A stretch of DNA of 64,000 bases, taken from contig JAHBXB010000002.1 of the NCBI GenBank assembly GCA_019636655.1, positions 384,537 to 448,536 on the forward strand, in the 5' to 3' direction. Positions 47,050 to 56,192 of this stretch are shown piece after piece. Position 1 is the first letter of the stretch, and every line of letters begins with the position of its first letter. The translations under genes were made by a program, and so were the position numbers. The notes beneath the pieces were generated by a model. The model had not been told where the DNA came from. It was given only the letters and a program-made list of their open reading frames with translations, and ran no database searches. Origin of the DNA: Phycisphaeraceae bacterium. Lineage in GTDB: Bacteria; Planctomycetota; Phycisphaerae; Phycisphaerales; UBA1924.

Positions 47050-48945
47050 ATGCCGCGGATCCAAGTTCGTTGCTGTCGTGTCGAGTCGCCCGCGGCGAGA
47101 ATCCTCGCGGCGTGTGCGTGCGCCGTTTCGCTGACCGGCGTGAGCCTGGCGCAGCAGCCCGAGGCAAAGCCCGCCGCGGCGGGCGATGACGGGCGGGCTC
47201 CGGTGTTCGTGCTGGAGCGCGCGGCACTCGGCAAGTTTGTCGTGGACCCGCGGGACGCCGGGCTGGCACGGGCGATGGGGATGCTGCCGGCCCGCCTGCG
47301 GGAGTTGCCGCGGGAACTGCCGGACTTTGATGCACCGCCATCGGTGATCGACATGCTCATTACGGCGGCAGAGTCGCCGGCGCGGATCGCGGTGACCTTC
47401 GATGGGGAGGACGCCTCGGGCGGGATGTTCGGCGGCGGGGTGGTGATGAGCCTCCTGACCGGCGAGCAGGCTCCGGCGGTGTCGATCCAGGGGACGATCA
47501 CGGCGCTGTTGAAGGAGGCGAGGTCCTCGATCCGTGGCAAGAAGAGCGCCACCTACAGCGACATGCTCGAGGCGGGCGTGCCGGTGGTCGGGATGCTGCG
47601 ATACGGGCCGCGGAAGGCGGCAGACGGATGGCGCTACGAGATACACGCCGGGACGCACGCGGAGCCGGATTCGCCGTTCTCGTCGCTGCCGGCCCCGGCG
47701 CGGCCGGGATTCGAGCCGGTGCTGCGGATGCACGTGAGCCTGGCGCCACTGGTGCCGCTGGTGGAGATGGGGCGCGAGGCCGCCGCGGGGAATCCGGAGG
47801 CGGAGCACCAGCTCGATCGCCTCGCGGGCATGGGGCTGATCGGCGAGAATGCGATGTCCTACGACTACCAGTTCGGCTACCTGCCGGACCGGGGGTACGC
47901 GATCTCGACGACGCACGGGTTCAAGCCCTACGCGGCCACGATGATGGTGGGAACGGTTCCGCTGACGCCCGCTGAGATCGATGTGATCCCGGCGGATGCG
48001 TATGTCGCGGGGGTGTATTCGGTAGACCTGAGTTCCTCCGTGGCCGAGTCCCAGCGCTTGCGTGACGAATCGCCCGCGCTCCAGCAGGCGCTGGCGGAGT
48101 TCAAGGGCCGCACGGGGGTCGACCCGATCACGGACCTGCTGGGCAACCTCGGCGGGACCGCGGGCTACTACATGGCTGACTCCACCGGCGGTGAGGGGCT
48201 GCTGTCGGCCGTGGCGTTCGTCGGGCTCAAGGACCGTGCGGCGTTTGACTCGGCCCTGTTGAAGGTCGAGTCCGCGGCCAACGCGGAACTGGCGCGTCCG
48301 ACCAAGGGGTATGTCCGGATCCGCAGTTGGAAGGAATCCGAGGCTCGGTTCTCGACGATCTCGTTCCCGGGCGTTCCGGTTCCACTCGAGATCACGTACA
48401 CGACGACGCCGAAGTACCTGGTGTTCGCGCTGTCGCCGCAGGCGGCGCTCGCCGCCGCGCGGCAGGCCATGGGGCAGGGCGACGGCGGGCTCGGATCGAA
48501 CCCGGCGTTCGCGGGCTCGCTGCCCAAGGACAGGCCGTTGGTCGCGGTGTCGTTCGTCGACACGCCGCGGACCATGCTCAGCGGGTACCAGTTCGTGTGC
48601 CTTGGCGGCTCGATGCTGTCGAACCTTGTCCGGTCGCCGTCGGACCCTTCGCGCGACCCAGGAATGGTGGTGCCGCTCCTGTCGGAGCTGCGGAAGAACG
48701 CCCGCCCGAGCGTGTCGTTCTCCTATTTCGACGGGGACAACTTTGTGAAGGAGTGCTACTCGGATCGCTCGCTGCTCGCCGGCGCGGCCGGCTCGCTGGG
48801 GGCCGCGTCACCGCTGATACCCGTGATCGCGGCGACCGCGGCGGGGATGGGCTTTGCCGCCCAGCGGGAGATGAACCGCTACGACGAGATCGACATCGAA
48901 ATGGACGAGGATGACGCGGTCGAGATGAACGGCGGCGGCCGGTAG
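47050..48945 (+). CDS. Large exported protein of unknown function
   Basis: 631 aa; GGGAG upstream supports the ATG at 47050. Signal peptide ends near SLAQQ. Repeated segments of mixed alpha-beta type (RIAVTFDGED, FEPVLRMHVSLAPLVPLVEMGREAAAGNPE, DAYVAGVYSVDLSSSVAESQRLRDESPALQQALAEFKGRTGVDPITDLLGNLGGTAGYYMAD) recall DUF3352-type exported proteins, but the match is only by pattern. A hydrophobic stretch near 585-610 (AAGSLGAASPLIPVIAATAAGMGFAA) may anchor the C-terminus. The tail is acidic. The next gene, starting 38 bp downstream with GTG, has the same style, and the two are likely co-expressed. Confidence 0.7.
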   Translation: MPRIQVRCCRVESPAARILAACACAVSLTGVSLAQQPEAKPAAAGDDGRAPVFVLERAALGKFVVDPRDAGLARAMGMLPARLRELPRELPDFDAPPSVIDMLITAAESPARIAVTFDGEDASGGMFGGGVVMSLLTGEQAPAVSIQGTITALLKEARSSIRGKKSATYSDMLEAGVPVVGMLRYGPRKAADGWRYEIHAGTHAEPDSPFSSLPAPARPGFEPVLRMHVSLAPLVPLVEMGREAAAGNPEAEHQLDRLAGMGLIGENAMSYDYQFGYLPDRGYAISTTHGFKPYAATMMVGTVPLTPAEIDVIPADAYVAGVYSVDLSSSVAESQRLRDESPALQQALAEFKGRTGVDPITDLLGNLGGTAGYYMADSTGGEGLLSAVAFVGLKDRAAFDSALLKVESAANAELARPTKGYVRIRSWKESEARFSTISFPGVPVPLEITYTTTPKYLVFALSPQAALAAARQAMGQGDGGLGSNPAFAGSLPKDRPLVAVSFVDTPRTMLSGYQFVCLGGSMLSNLVRSPSDPSRDPGMVVPLLSELRKNARPSVSFSYFDGDNFVKECYSDRSLLAGAAGSLGAASPLIPVIAATAAGMGFAAQREMNRYDEIDIEMDEDDAVEMNGGGR

Positions 48946-48971
48946 CGCCCGCGGTGGTGCGACGCGATCCA

Positions 48972-48977
48972 TAGGAT
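48972..48977 (+). promoter_or_regulatory. -10-like TAGGAT, 5 nt before GTG start
   Basis: TAGGAT ends 5 nt before the GTG at 48983; no Shine-Dalgarno is present. The same hexamer precedes the T2SS operon. Confidence 0.45.
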
Positions 48978-48982
48978 CGGTC

Positions 48983-50506
48983 GTGGCACGCGTGCTGATC
49001 GTGCTTGCGGTGATGGGAGCCTGGCTTGCGGCCTCGGTTGCCGCTGCGCCGCCCACGGCGATCCCTGCCGACAGCGTCGCCTGGTGGCAGTTCGATCCCG
49101 GTCACTTCAAGAGCGGCGCAGGGCCGGATGATGGAGGGGATGGGGCGCTTGCCGGCGCGGTTGAATCGATGCTGCGCATCGCGGTGGCGTCGCGCGTGAT
49201 CGAGGACAGGTCATCCGCGGCGGTGGTCCAGGGCCTTCTCGCTGCGAGCGTGGTCGGTGATGTGCCGCACGTGCTGTGCGCGATCCCGCTGGGCGGCAAC
49301 GACTCGCCCGTTGGTGAAGTCGGCGCCGTGCTCTCGCTGCGGACCCTCGGCGACCACCGCGCGTATGTCAGGACGATCGAGGCGATCCTCGTGGGAGGGC
49401 GTGGTTCGGGCCTGCCCGATGAGCAGGCGGCCGCCGCGCAGCGGACGATCGATCTGCCCGGAAACCGGCGGGGCGTCGCCTTCGCACTGCCGGGGTGGCC
49501 GGCGTGGCGTGAGGTGTCGTGGTGTTCGACGGAAGGGGAGTTCGTGGTCGGGCTTGGGCGAGGGGCGCTGGACCGATGGTTTGCTGCGGCACCGGTCGCT
49601 GATGGAGCTTGGCGCGAGCACCAGCAGACGGTTGACCGGGCCCGGCCACCGGGCGATGTGTTCATGGAGTGCTATGCCGACCTGAACGCGCTGCGCAGGC
49701 TCTACCCGGATCAGTTCGCCGCCGAGCCGCTGGCGGGTGTGCTGCACGCCATGCGTCTCTCCAACGCCCGGGACTTCATGCTCCACGCGCGATGGATCGA
49801 ACCGGCGAACGTGCTGGTTGGGGATCCGGCCGACCCGTCGCGTGCGGCCGCGGGCTCGTACGCGGGGCCGCCGATGATCGCGATCGATGCGAGCTGGTCC
49901 GCCCGATCCGAGAAGCCGGGCGAGGTGGAGCGAGAGGCGATCTCGACCTCATCCTGGCCGGAGAACGAGATGCCGATGCCGCCGCCGCCCGGGCGCTATG
50001 TCGTCGTCCTTCCCTCTCGGGTATTGAACCGGCTGGACGAGGCGTTGACGCTGTACCGCTCGACCCTCCGCGCAGAGTCAAGGGCACAGTTCGAAGCGGC
50101 GGAACGGGCGTGGCGAGGGACCCACCGGGCGGCGCTGGCTCGTGTGTCGCGTGCTGCCGGACCGTGGATCGTGCTCTCGGACTACCCGCGGCCGTCCGTG
50201 GCGATGATCGGGGCCACGACGCTGTACCTCCCGCTGCGAGCAGGCGAGAGGGCCGACGCGTTTGCGCGAGATCTGGGCGAGTTGCTCCAGCCCTTCAAGA
50301 ACCGACTCGAGTACAGGGACAAGAGCGGCGTGTGGTCGCTGAGGGTCGATCCATCGGGCCTGGTCCGCGTGATTACCTGGGGCATGGCCGAGTCACGCCG
50401 CGGGGCCGTCCTCGTGGGCGGGGTCGACATCGGGGTCGCCGCGGCGCCGGCAAACCTGGTCGAGACAAACCGGGCCTGGCTGCGTGGCGACGCCGGGGCC
50501 CCCTGA
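48983..50506 (+). CDS. Exported protein of unknown function, paired with the previous gene
   Basis: 507 aa with a signal peptide (ARVLIVLAVMGAWLAASVAAA). Residues about 25-160 resemble a repeat found in the preceding protein (AWWQFDPGHFKSG, LRIAVASRVIEDRSSAAVVQGLLAASVVGDVPHVLCAIPLGG), and the middle contains DVFMECYADLNALRRLYPDQF. No catalytic motif. No hydrophobic C-terminal segment. The two genes probably make a partner pair at the cell envelope. Start is GTG 5 nt after TAGGAT (leaderless). Confidence 0.65.
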   Translation: MARVLIVLAVMGAWLAASVAAAPPTAIPADSVAWWQFDPGHFKSGAGPDDGGDGALAGAVESMLRIAVASRVIEDRSSAAVVQGLLAASVVGDVPHVLCAIPLGGNDSPVGEVGAVLSLRTLGDHRAYVRTIEAILVGGRGSGLPDEQAAAAQRTIDLPGNRRGVAFALPGWPAWREVSWCSTEGEFVVGLGRGALDRWFAAAPVADGAWREHQQTVDRARPPGDVFMECYADLNALRRLYPDQFAAEPLAGVLHAMRLSNARDFMLHARWIEPANVLVGDPADPSRAAAGSYAGPPMIAIDASWSARSEKPGEVEREAISTSSWPENEMPMPPPPGRYVVVLPSRVLNRLDEALTLYRSTLRAESRAQFEAAERAWRGTHRAALARVSRAAGPWIVLSDYPRPSVAMIGATTLYLPLRAGERADAFARDLGELLQPFKNRLEYRDKSGVWSLRVDPSGLVRVITWGMAESRRGAVLVGGVDIGVAAAPANLVETNRAWLRGDAGAP

Positions 50507-50592
50507 CGAAGCGACAAGACAGGCATACAAGGACGCGGGCGACAGCAACGGTGCCGCCGCCCGCAAGAGTGAAAACCGGGAGAAGGTGGATC

Positions 50593-51513
50593 TCAGCGCT
50601 GCGCGAGCTGAGTCGGTCGAGCAGTGACGGGAACCGGCGCGGATGGCGATGCCGACGCGCCGACGGCTCGGGCCAGTGCAACGGTCGAGGGGGACCGGTC
50701 GCCGGCGGCCAGGGCGGAGCGTGCCGCGGACTGCGCACCGGACTGATCGCCGAGGGCTGCCGCCATCGCCGCAGCCATGAACTTCGCATCCGCATCGGAA
50801 ACCGCCTGCCGCGGCGGATTCTGGTACACGCGGGAGGCGGCTCGCAGGCGCTGCTCGGCGTCGCGATTGAGCGGCGCACCGGCAGAAAACGCGTTGGAGT
50901 TCACGAGCACGGCGGACCGCATCTGCGCTACCGCCGCTGAATAATCGCGCTGCTCGGTCGAGCGAACGGCCGCGAGGATGGGGGCCTGAACATCACGTGG
51001 CTGCTGCGTGACGGCGGGCGCGGCGGCTGCATAGGAGGGGACTGCGGGTTTTGTCGCGGCTGGACGTGCCGCAACCACCGCGGCGGCGGACGGAGCGACG
51101 GCCGGTGCAACAGCCGGACTCGCGGCCACCGAAACGACGGTGGTGCGATAGGCGGGAACAACCGCTACCGGGCGGTACGCCGGGACGGCGTAGCGGCGAG
51201 GCGGCGGGACGTAGGCATAAGCCGGGGCGCACACGGGAGCGACATAAGGGCGGTAGCAGTACGCGGGGGCGTAGTACGCCGGCCGGTAGACCGGGGCACA
51301 CACTGGGGCGTACACCGGGGCACAGCCGCCGATGGGAGCCGAGAATCCGAAGGAATACGACGGACCGCCCCAGCACCCCCCGGAGCCGAACGAGAAACCG
51401 ATCGAGAATGCCCCGCCGCCGGCCTGCGCGGCGGTGGTCGCCAACCCGACTGCGAGAGCCACGGCTCCCGCACGGGCAGCCTTCATCGGAACAGCGCGAA
51501 GCATGTTGAACAT
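50593..51513 (-). CDS. Exported Tyr/Pro/Ala-rich protein
   Basis: 306 aa from the ATG at 51513 (51504 is an alternative). Signal peptide ends at AAQAG. Residues about 30-110 contain many CxP/YxPxY repeats (APVYAPVCAPVYRPAYYAPAYCYRPYVAPVCAPAYAYVPPPRRY), followed by a low-complexity Ala/Val/Pro stretch. From about 185 on a helical region with QMRSAVLVNSNAFSAGAPLNRDAEQRL and KFMAAAMAAALGDQSGAQSAARSAL has TPR-like spacing. The Tyr/Pro-rich part resembles cell-surface or sheath-type proteins. Function unknown. Confidence 0.72.
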   Translation of the reverse strand: MFNMLRAVPMKAARAGAVALAVGLATTAAQAGGGAFSIGFSFGSGGCWGGPSYSFGFSAPIGGCAPVYAPVCAPVYRPAYYAPAYCYRPYVAPVCAPAYAYVPPPRRYAVPAYRPVAVVPAYRTTVVSVAASPAVAPAVAPSAAAVVAARPAATKPAVPSYAAAAPAVTQQPRDVQAPILAAVRSTEQRDYSAAVAQMRSAVLVNSNAFSAGAPLNRDAEQRLRAASRVYQNPPRQAVSDADAKFMAAAMAAALGDQSGAQSAARSALAAGDRSPSTVALARAVGASASPSAPVPVTARPTQLAQR

Positions 51514-51837
51514 TTGGATGCCCCTCGACCCACGAACGGTTTCCACTTCATCGGCCGGGAGCGCCATGCCCGCCGGTCACGCCATCACCGTTCGCTCTCA
51601 GGTCAAACGCCCGACCGAGACTTGTATTCCGTGTGAACAATCAGACGGTTGCGTTTGTCGAATCCCTTGTTACTGAATCATGGCGACTGGGAGCGAGGAC
51701 GGCAACGCCGGACTGGAGCAGCCGCAGGGTCCGAAATCGTGGATGGTCGCACCCGGTTCGGTGCCTGGCGGCAATCGGCTCCAGAGTGCCGATAGAGTCA
51801 ACTGGATGGATCAGGACGGCCGATCGGAGCACCGCTC
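51514..51837 (+). other. Divergent intergenic region
   Basis: 324 bp between the exported Tyr/Pro-rich protein gene and the methyltransferase gene. No coding sequence or stable hairpin that I can support; the last 50 bp contain TAGAGT and a GGAG ribosome site for the plus-strand gene. Confidence 0.4.
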
Positions 51838-52491
51838 ATGAATCGAACGGTCCAGCCAAGACTGGAACGGGGGTCGCCGAAGAAGAAGGGGACGCTGGCG
51901 TTCCTTCTGGCGTTCGTCCGGTCGCCGAAGGACGTGGGCACGTGCTTTGCAAGCGGCCCGGCGCTCGCCGCGGCGATGATCGATCGGCTGGGGCTCGCCG
52001 AGGCACGGACGGTCATCGAGCTGGGCGCCGGCACCGGGCCGATCACCGAGGCGATCCTCGAGCGGATCCCGTCAGGCTGTCGCTTCTACGCCATCGAGCG
52101 CGACCCCGATCTTGCGGCGGTTCTCCAGAAGCGGTGCCCCGGCGTGCGAGTGCTGGCTCGCGACGCCACAGAGTTGCGGTCGATCTGTGCGGAGGAGGGG
52201 ATCAGCGCGGGGTCTGCGGACGCTGTGGTGTGCAGCCTGCCACTGATGGCGCTGCCCCTCCGGGCGGAGGCACGCATTATCCGGGAGTCGTCGCGGGCAC
52301 TGAAACCGGGCGGGATGTTCACCATGGTCACCTACTGGAAAGAGGGGATGTTGCCGGCGGTCCGTCGCTGCCGCGTGCTGATGGAGCGGCGCCTCGGGCG
52401 GGTGCTGGGACCGGTGACGGTGACGGAGAACCTCCCCAGCGCGTACGTATACCGGTGCGTCAAATCGGGGCCCACGGGAGACCTGGGGTAA
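51838..52491 (+). CDS. SAM-dependent methyltransferase, phospholipid N-methyltransferase type
   Basis: 217 aa. The N-terminal FLLAFVRSPKDVGTCFASGPALAAAM and TVIELGAGTGPITEAILERIPSGCRFYAIERDPDLAAVL match bacterial PmtA-type phosphatidylethanolamine N-methyltransferases, as do DAVVCSLPLMALPLRAEARIIRESSRALKPGGMF and ENLPSAYVYR at the end. The SAM site is ELGAGTG. These enzymes convert phosphatidylethanolamine to methylated forms and phosphatidylcholine. rRNA adenine dimethylases share the fold, but the sequence around NxPL is replaced by CSLPLM. Start has GGAG upstream. Confidence 0.82.
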   Translation: MNRTVQPRLERGSPKKKGTLAFLLAFVRSPKDVGTCFASGPALAAAMIDRLGLAEARTVIELGAGTGPITEAILERIPSGCRFYAIERDPDLAAVLQKRCPGVRVLARDATELRSICAEEGISAGSADAVVCSLPLMALPLRAEARIIRESSRALKPGGMFTMVTYWKEGMLPAVRRCRVLMERRLGRVLGPVTVTENLPSAYVYRCVKSGPTGDLG

Positions 52492-52622
52492 CCGCGGGAG
52501 CGCGGGGATGACGCCGGATCAAGGCACTTGGGGAGTTGGCTCGATGTGCTACACTTGCAGTGCGGGCGCTCGCCCGACTGGGGGACGGTGGGTTCGCTCT
52601 TGCTCGTCGCGGCGGAGCATCG

Positions 52623-53456
52623 ATGGCCAGGTCCAGGCACAAATCCGAGCGGTCCGCATCGGCGCCGACCCGAGCATTCACCCTCATTGAACTGCTCGTG
52701 GTGGTCGCGGTCATCGCGATCCTGATCAGCCTGCTGTTGCCGGCGCTCCGCCACGCGAGGGAAGCGGCCCGGCAGGCCAAGTGTCTCTCCAATCAGCGGC
52801 AGATCGGGCTCGCCCTCACGATGTACGCGGACTTCTACCGGGAGTTCATCCCGCGCGAGAGCGGCTTCAGCGAGGCGCCGGGAACCGTTCAGTCCCAGTT
52901 CTTCCCGGCGTGGCCTTTCCAACTCCGGCCGTTCGTGGATGATCGAGCGGACCGCGTTACGGCGATGGAGGATGAGACCCAGGGGCTCGGCGACAAGTAC
53001 GAAAGGGCCGAGTACTACTGGGACCCATCTCGCCCTGCGGATCGACACCGCATCCACTATGTGAACAACGGGATTTCGTTCCGGCGGCCGGGCGTGATCA
53101 ACCAGTACGCCAAGCGCCCGACGCCGATGCACCGGTACCAGCGGCCGTACGACACCCTGTACCTTGCGTGTTTCACCAACGACACAACGCAGGTGCACGC
53201 AACGCAGTGGTACGGCTTTGGCTCGACCAACTGGACCATCGCGATCGCGTACGACATGCACCATGCGGAGAACGTGGTCGGAGGATCGAACACGCCTCAG
53301 TACACGCAGCGCGTCGCGCCGAATCGGCACGGCAACGGCGCCAACGGCATGTTCCTCGATGGACACGCGGTGCTGGTCAAGGCACGCGAACTGACGGACA
53401 TCAACCGGTGGGATGATGGGGACTACCGGCCCGACGGTCCGCCGCCCAGGCCGTAG
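52623..53456 (+). CDS. Solitary prepilin-like protein with H-X9-DG tail
   Basis: 277 aa. The prepilin signal is [27 protein letters not shown], with Glu at mature position 5. The mature part has [19 protein letters not shown], found in the planctomycetal DUF1559-type family, and ends with [15 protein letters not shown], an exact H-X9-DG motif. These genes are numerous in Planctomycetota, but the function is not established; they may be alternative pseudopilins. GGAG lies 7 nt upstream of the ATG. It is 36 kb from the T2SS pseudopilin genes. Confidence 0.9.
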   Translation: MARSRHKSERSASAPTRAFTLIELLVVVAVIAILISLLLPALRHAREAARQAKCLSNQRQIGLALTMYADFYREFIPRESGFSEAPGTVQSQFFPAWPFQLRPFVDDRADRVTAMEDETQGLGDKYERAEYYWDPSRPADRHRIHYVNNGISFRRPGVINQYAKRPTPMHRYQRPYDTLYLACFTNDTTQVHATQWYGFGSTNWTIAIAYDMHHAENVVGGSNTPQYTQRVAPNRHGNGANGMFLDGHAVLVKARELTDINRWDDGDYRPDGPPPRP

Positions 53457-53469
53457 GGCCGCAGCGCCT

Positions 53470-54132
53470 TTAGCGCGCCGGCAGGACCACGACCCGGACC
53501 AGTACGACGGGCTCGATCGGCACGTTGTTCATGCTGCCGTCGGTCACGCCGGTCTCGGGGCGGGGCTCGGTGGGGGCGGCGGCGATGGCATCCACGACGT
53601 CCATGCCGTCGATCACGCGCCCGAATACCGCGTAGCCGGCGTTGCCGGTCGTGGCACGGGCGGTGTCGAGCCTGCCGTTGTCGGCGAGGTTGATGTAGAA
53701 CTCGCGCGTGGCGGTGTCGGGCTGCTCATCGCGAGCCATGGCGAGGGCGCCGCGCGTGTTCGTCAGGCCGTTGGGCCACTCGTTCTTGATCGGGGCATCG
53801 GGGCGGCCGGTCGCGGCGGTGGCCTTGGCGCGTTCCTGCAAGTCCGGTGTCCAACCGCCGCCTTGGATCACAAAGCCAGGGACGACCCTGTGGATGACCG
53901 TGCCGTCGTAGTCGCCGCGGCCGGCGTACGACAGGAAGTTGGCGACCGTGATCGGTGCACGGCCGCGGTCCAGAGTCACGGTGATCTCACCCTTTGACGT
54001 CTCGAGCACGGCCACGACGACGTCCGGCTGCGTTGTGGACCGTGCCGGTGTGGAAGAGCCGCCGGCGCAGGCCTGGAGCACCGCGGCAATGAGAATCGCG
54101 GCGCCGCGAATGAGTGTGTGGATTCCTCGCAT
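53470..54132 (-). CDS. Cyclophilin-type peptidyl-prolyl isomerase, exported
   Basis: 220 aa. N-terminal hydrophobic signal with a lipobox-like LQACAG, so it is probably a periplasmic lipoprotein. The cyclophilin domain covers about 38-215: TVANFLSYAGRGDYDGTVIHRVVPGFVIQGGG (catalytic Arg of the HRV motif) and FYINLADNGRLD, GYAVFGRVIDGMDVVD. Such enzymes assist folding of exported proteins, which fits the secretion-rich neighbourhood. The start lacks a ribosome site but is preceded by TAGTCT at 6 nt. Confidence 0.93.
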   Translation of the reverse strand: MRGIHTLIRGAAILIAAVLQACAGGSSTPARSTTQPDVVVAVLETSKGEITVTLDRGRAPITVANFLSYAGRGDYDGTVIHRVVPGFVIQGGGWTPDLQERAKATAATGRPDAPIKNEWPNGLTNTRGALAMARDEQPDTATREFYINLADNGRLDTARATTGNAGYAVFGRVIDGMDVVDAIAAAPTEPRPETGVTDGSMNNVPIEPVVLVRVVVLPAR

Positions 54133-54138
54133 TGCACC

Positions 54139-54144
54139 AGACTA
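54139..54144 (-). promoter_or_regulatory. -10-like TAGTCT, 6 nt before ATG
   Basis: Minus-strand TAGTCT ends 6 nt before the ATG at 54132; only three of six positions match consensus, so this is weaker than the other leaderless cases. Confidence 0.35.
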
Positions 54145-54213
54145 CACGATTGGGGGAGACGCTCGTACAGTCGTGCGAGCCGGTGACCGAGGCTCGCCGA
54201 ATCTGGAGGCAGG

Positions 54214-55416
54214 ATGAATCTTCAGGCCGCGCAATCGCTCATGCGTCAGGAACGGATCGACGGCTGGCTGGTGCACGACTTCCGGGGCAGCAACCCGGTC
54301 CTCGCCAGGCTGCTTCCCGGCAAGCGGTGGACAACACGCCGGGCGTGCCTCTGGGTCCCCGCCCAGGGGTCGCCGGTGCTGCTGCACCACGCGATCGACG
54401 AACCGGCGTTCGCCGGCGTCGGGGGAAAGGACGGCGTGGCGAAGGAGTCGTACCTGTCGTGGCAGAACCTGCAGGCGTGGCTCGGACGCACGCTGACCGG
54501 GGGGGGCTCGGCCCGCGTCGCGATGGAGTACGCGCCGGGCGCTGCCCTGCCGGTGGTGGGCGTGGTCGACGCCGGGACGGTGGAGCTCGTGCGGTCGCTG
54601 GGGGCGGAGGTGGTGTCGTCGGCGAACCTGATCCAGGCGTGCGTGGCGGTGTGGTCGTCGGAGGCGGTTGCGAACCATGGGCGGGCATCGCGCGAAGTGG
54701 CGAGGATCAAGGATGAGGCGTTCGGGCTGATCCGGTCGCGGGTGCGCGCGGGCGCTGCCGTGAGCGAGCGGGAAGTCCAGCAGCAGATCCTCGACAGTTT
54801 CAAGGCCGCGGGGCTCGAAACGCCCGAGCCGCCGATCGTCGCGGCGAACGAGCACGGCGGAAACCCGCACTTCGAGGTCGCCCAGGAGGGTTCCGCAACG
54901 TTCAAGAAGGGTGACTGGATCCTGATCGACCTGTGGGCCCGGGTTCCCGGGGACGACAACATCTTCTCTGATATCACGTGGGTTGGGTACGCGGGCGATC
55001 GGGTTCCCGAGCGGCACATGAGCGTGTTCACGACCGTGAAGACTGCGCGGGACGCCTCGCTGGCGCTGGCTCAGAGCGCATGGAAAGGCTCGCAACGGGT
55101 ACAGGGCTGGCAACTCGACGATGCGGCTCGCAACGTGATCCTCGGCGCGGGTCTCGGGCCCCAGATCCGGCACCGGACCGGGCATTCACTGAGCGCCGGC
55201 GCCCTGGTTCATGGCGTGGGGATGAACCTCGACAACCTCGAGACGCACGACACCCGCGACATGCTGCCGGGGATCGGCTTCACCATCGAACCCGGCGTGT
55301 ACTTCCCGGAACCGGGCGGGTTCGGCGTCCGGCTCGAGATCAACGTCTATGTCGACCCGGCCAGGGGGCCGGTGGTGACCTCGTGCATCCAGGATGAGCC
55401 GGTCCTCGCGGGGTGA
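54214..55416 (+). CDS. M24-family Xaa-Pro aminopeptidase-like protein
   Basis: 400 aa. N-terminal creatinase-like domain (1-150: QERIDGWLVHDFRGSNPVLARLLPG), then the pita-bread metallopeptidase domain. The metal ligands are in place: Asp in ILIDLWAR, Asp in SDITWVG, His in HRTGHSLS, Glu in FTIEPGVYFPE and Glu in VRLEINVYV. Predicted to cleave N-terminal residues before proline. GGAGGCAGG just before the ATG gives a good ribosome site. It is divergent from the cyclophilin gene. Confidence 0.93.
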   Translation: MNLQAAQSLMRQERIDGWLVHDFRGSNPVLARLLPGKRWTTRRACLWVPAQGSPVLLHHAIDEPAFAGVGGKDGVAKESYLSWQNLQAWLGRTLTGGGSARVAMEYAPGAALPVVGVVDAGTVELVRSLGAEVVSSANLIQACVAVWSSEAVANHGRASREVARIKDEAFGLIRSRVRAGAAVSEREVQQQILDSFKAAGLETPEPPIVAANEHGGNPHFEVAQEGSATFKKGDWILIDLWARVPGDDNIFSDITWVGYAGDRVPERHMSVFTTVKTARDASLALAQSAWKGSQRVQGWQLDDAARNVILGAGLGPQIRHRTGHSLSAGALVHGVGMNLDNLETHDTRDMLPGIGFTIEPGVYFPEPGGFGVRLEINVYVDPARGPVVTSCIQDEPVLAG

Positions 55417-55436
55417 CTCTTCGCCGGGCGTCCGTG

Positions 55437-56192
55437 TCAGGGCGCCGCATCGAGGAACCGGCCAAGGATGTGAAGGGCGTAGACGGCATCGATGGCTCGG
55501 ACGAACCGGGAAAAGTCGATCGCGGCGTGCACGTCGGCGCGGTCGGAGATGATCCGGAGCACGCCGAAGGGGACCGCGTATTCCCGGCAGACCTGCGCGA
55601 CAGCCGCGCCCTCCATCTCGACACAGAGGACATCGGGCAGCCGCTCGCGGATCAGTTCGGCGTCGCGTGGCGAGGCGATGAACCGGTCACCGCTCGCGAT
55701 CACGCCGCTCACGACTCGCGGGGCGCCGATGCCGAACTCGCCGCGAGTGCCCTCGGGGATCGCCGCGGCAAGGTCGACACTCACGAACGCGGCCGCCGCA
55801 GACGTCAACCGAGACGTGATCGCCAGGTCGGCGTCGATCCCGGAAACGCCCGTCAACGGGATCTCCATCGGCGGGAACAGCGGCGATGCGTCGAGGTCGT
55901 GCTGGTAGAGCGTTCGGCCGATGACGATGTCGCCGATCCGCAGCGACGGGTCGAGTGCACCCGCGACACCGATGAAGACCAGCACATCGGGCCGGTGGGT
56001 GAGAATGAGATCGGTGGCCGTCGCCGCGGCGGCGACCTTGCCGATTCGCGAGAGCGCCAGCACCACGTCGTGGGCGCCCCACCGGCCGGCCACGAACCGG
56101 CGGCCACCGGATGTGCGCTCCTGTGTCCCCGCAAGGCGGGCCGCCACCCCCCCCACTTCCTCGTGCAACGCGCCCAGGATCGCAATCCTCAT
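55437..56192 (-). CDS. mtnN: 5'-methylthioadenosine/S-adenosylhomocysteine nucleosidase
   Basis: 251 aa. Cleaves MTA and SAH to free adenine. N-terminus MRIAILGALHEEVGGVA with the catalytic Glu12, VFIGVAGALDPSLRIGDIVIG, VEMEGAAVAQVCREY (substrate-binding Met-Glu) and IISDRADVHA with the catalytic Asp. All key residues are present, so it is most likely an active housekeeping enzyme. Its start overlaps the stop of the DUF2325-like gene (ATGA), making it the last gene of a three-gene overlapping unit. Confidence 0.92.
   Translation of the reverse strand: MRIAILGALHEEVGGVAARLAGTQERTSGGRRFVAGRWGAHDVVLALSRIGKVAAAATATDLILTHRPDVLVFIGVAGALDPSLRIGDIVIGRTLYQHDLDASPLFPPMEIPLTGVSGIDADLAITSRLTSAAAAFVSVDLAAAIPEGTRGEFGIGAPRVVSGVIASGDRFIASPRDAELIRERLPDVLCVEMEGAAVAQVCREYAVPFGVLRIISDRADVHAAIDFSRFVRAIDAVYALHILGRFLDAAP

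Noticed and set aside
46884-47552. An extended N-terminus for the GT9 glycosyltransferase (open frame reaches 47552).
   Set aside because: The extra part is Arg/Pro-rich without signal, overlaps the divergent gene at 47050, and the GT9 fold begins only after the ATG at 46883.
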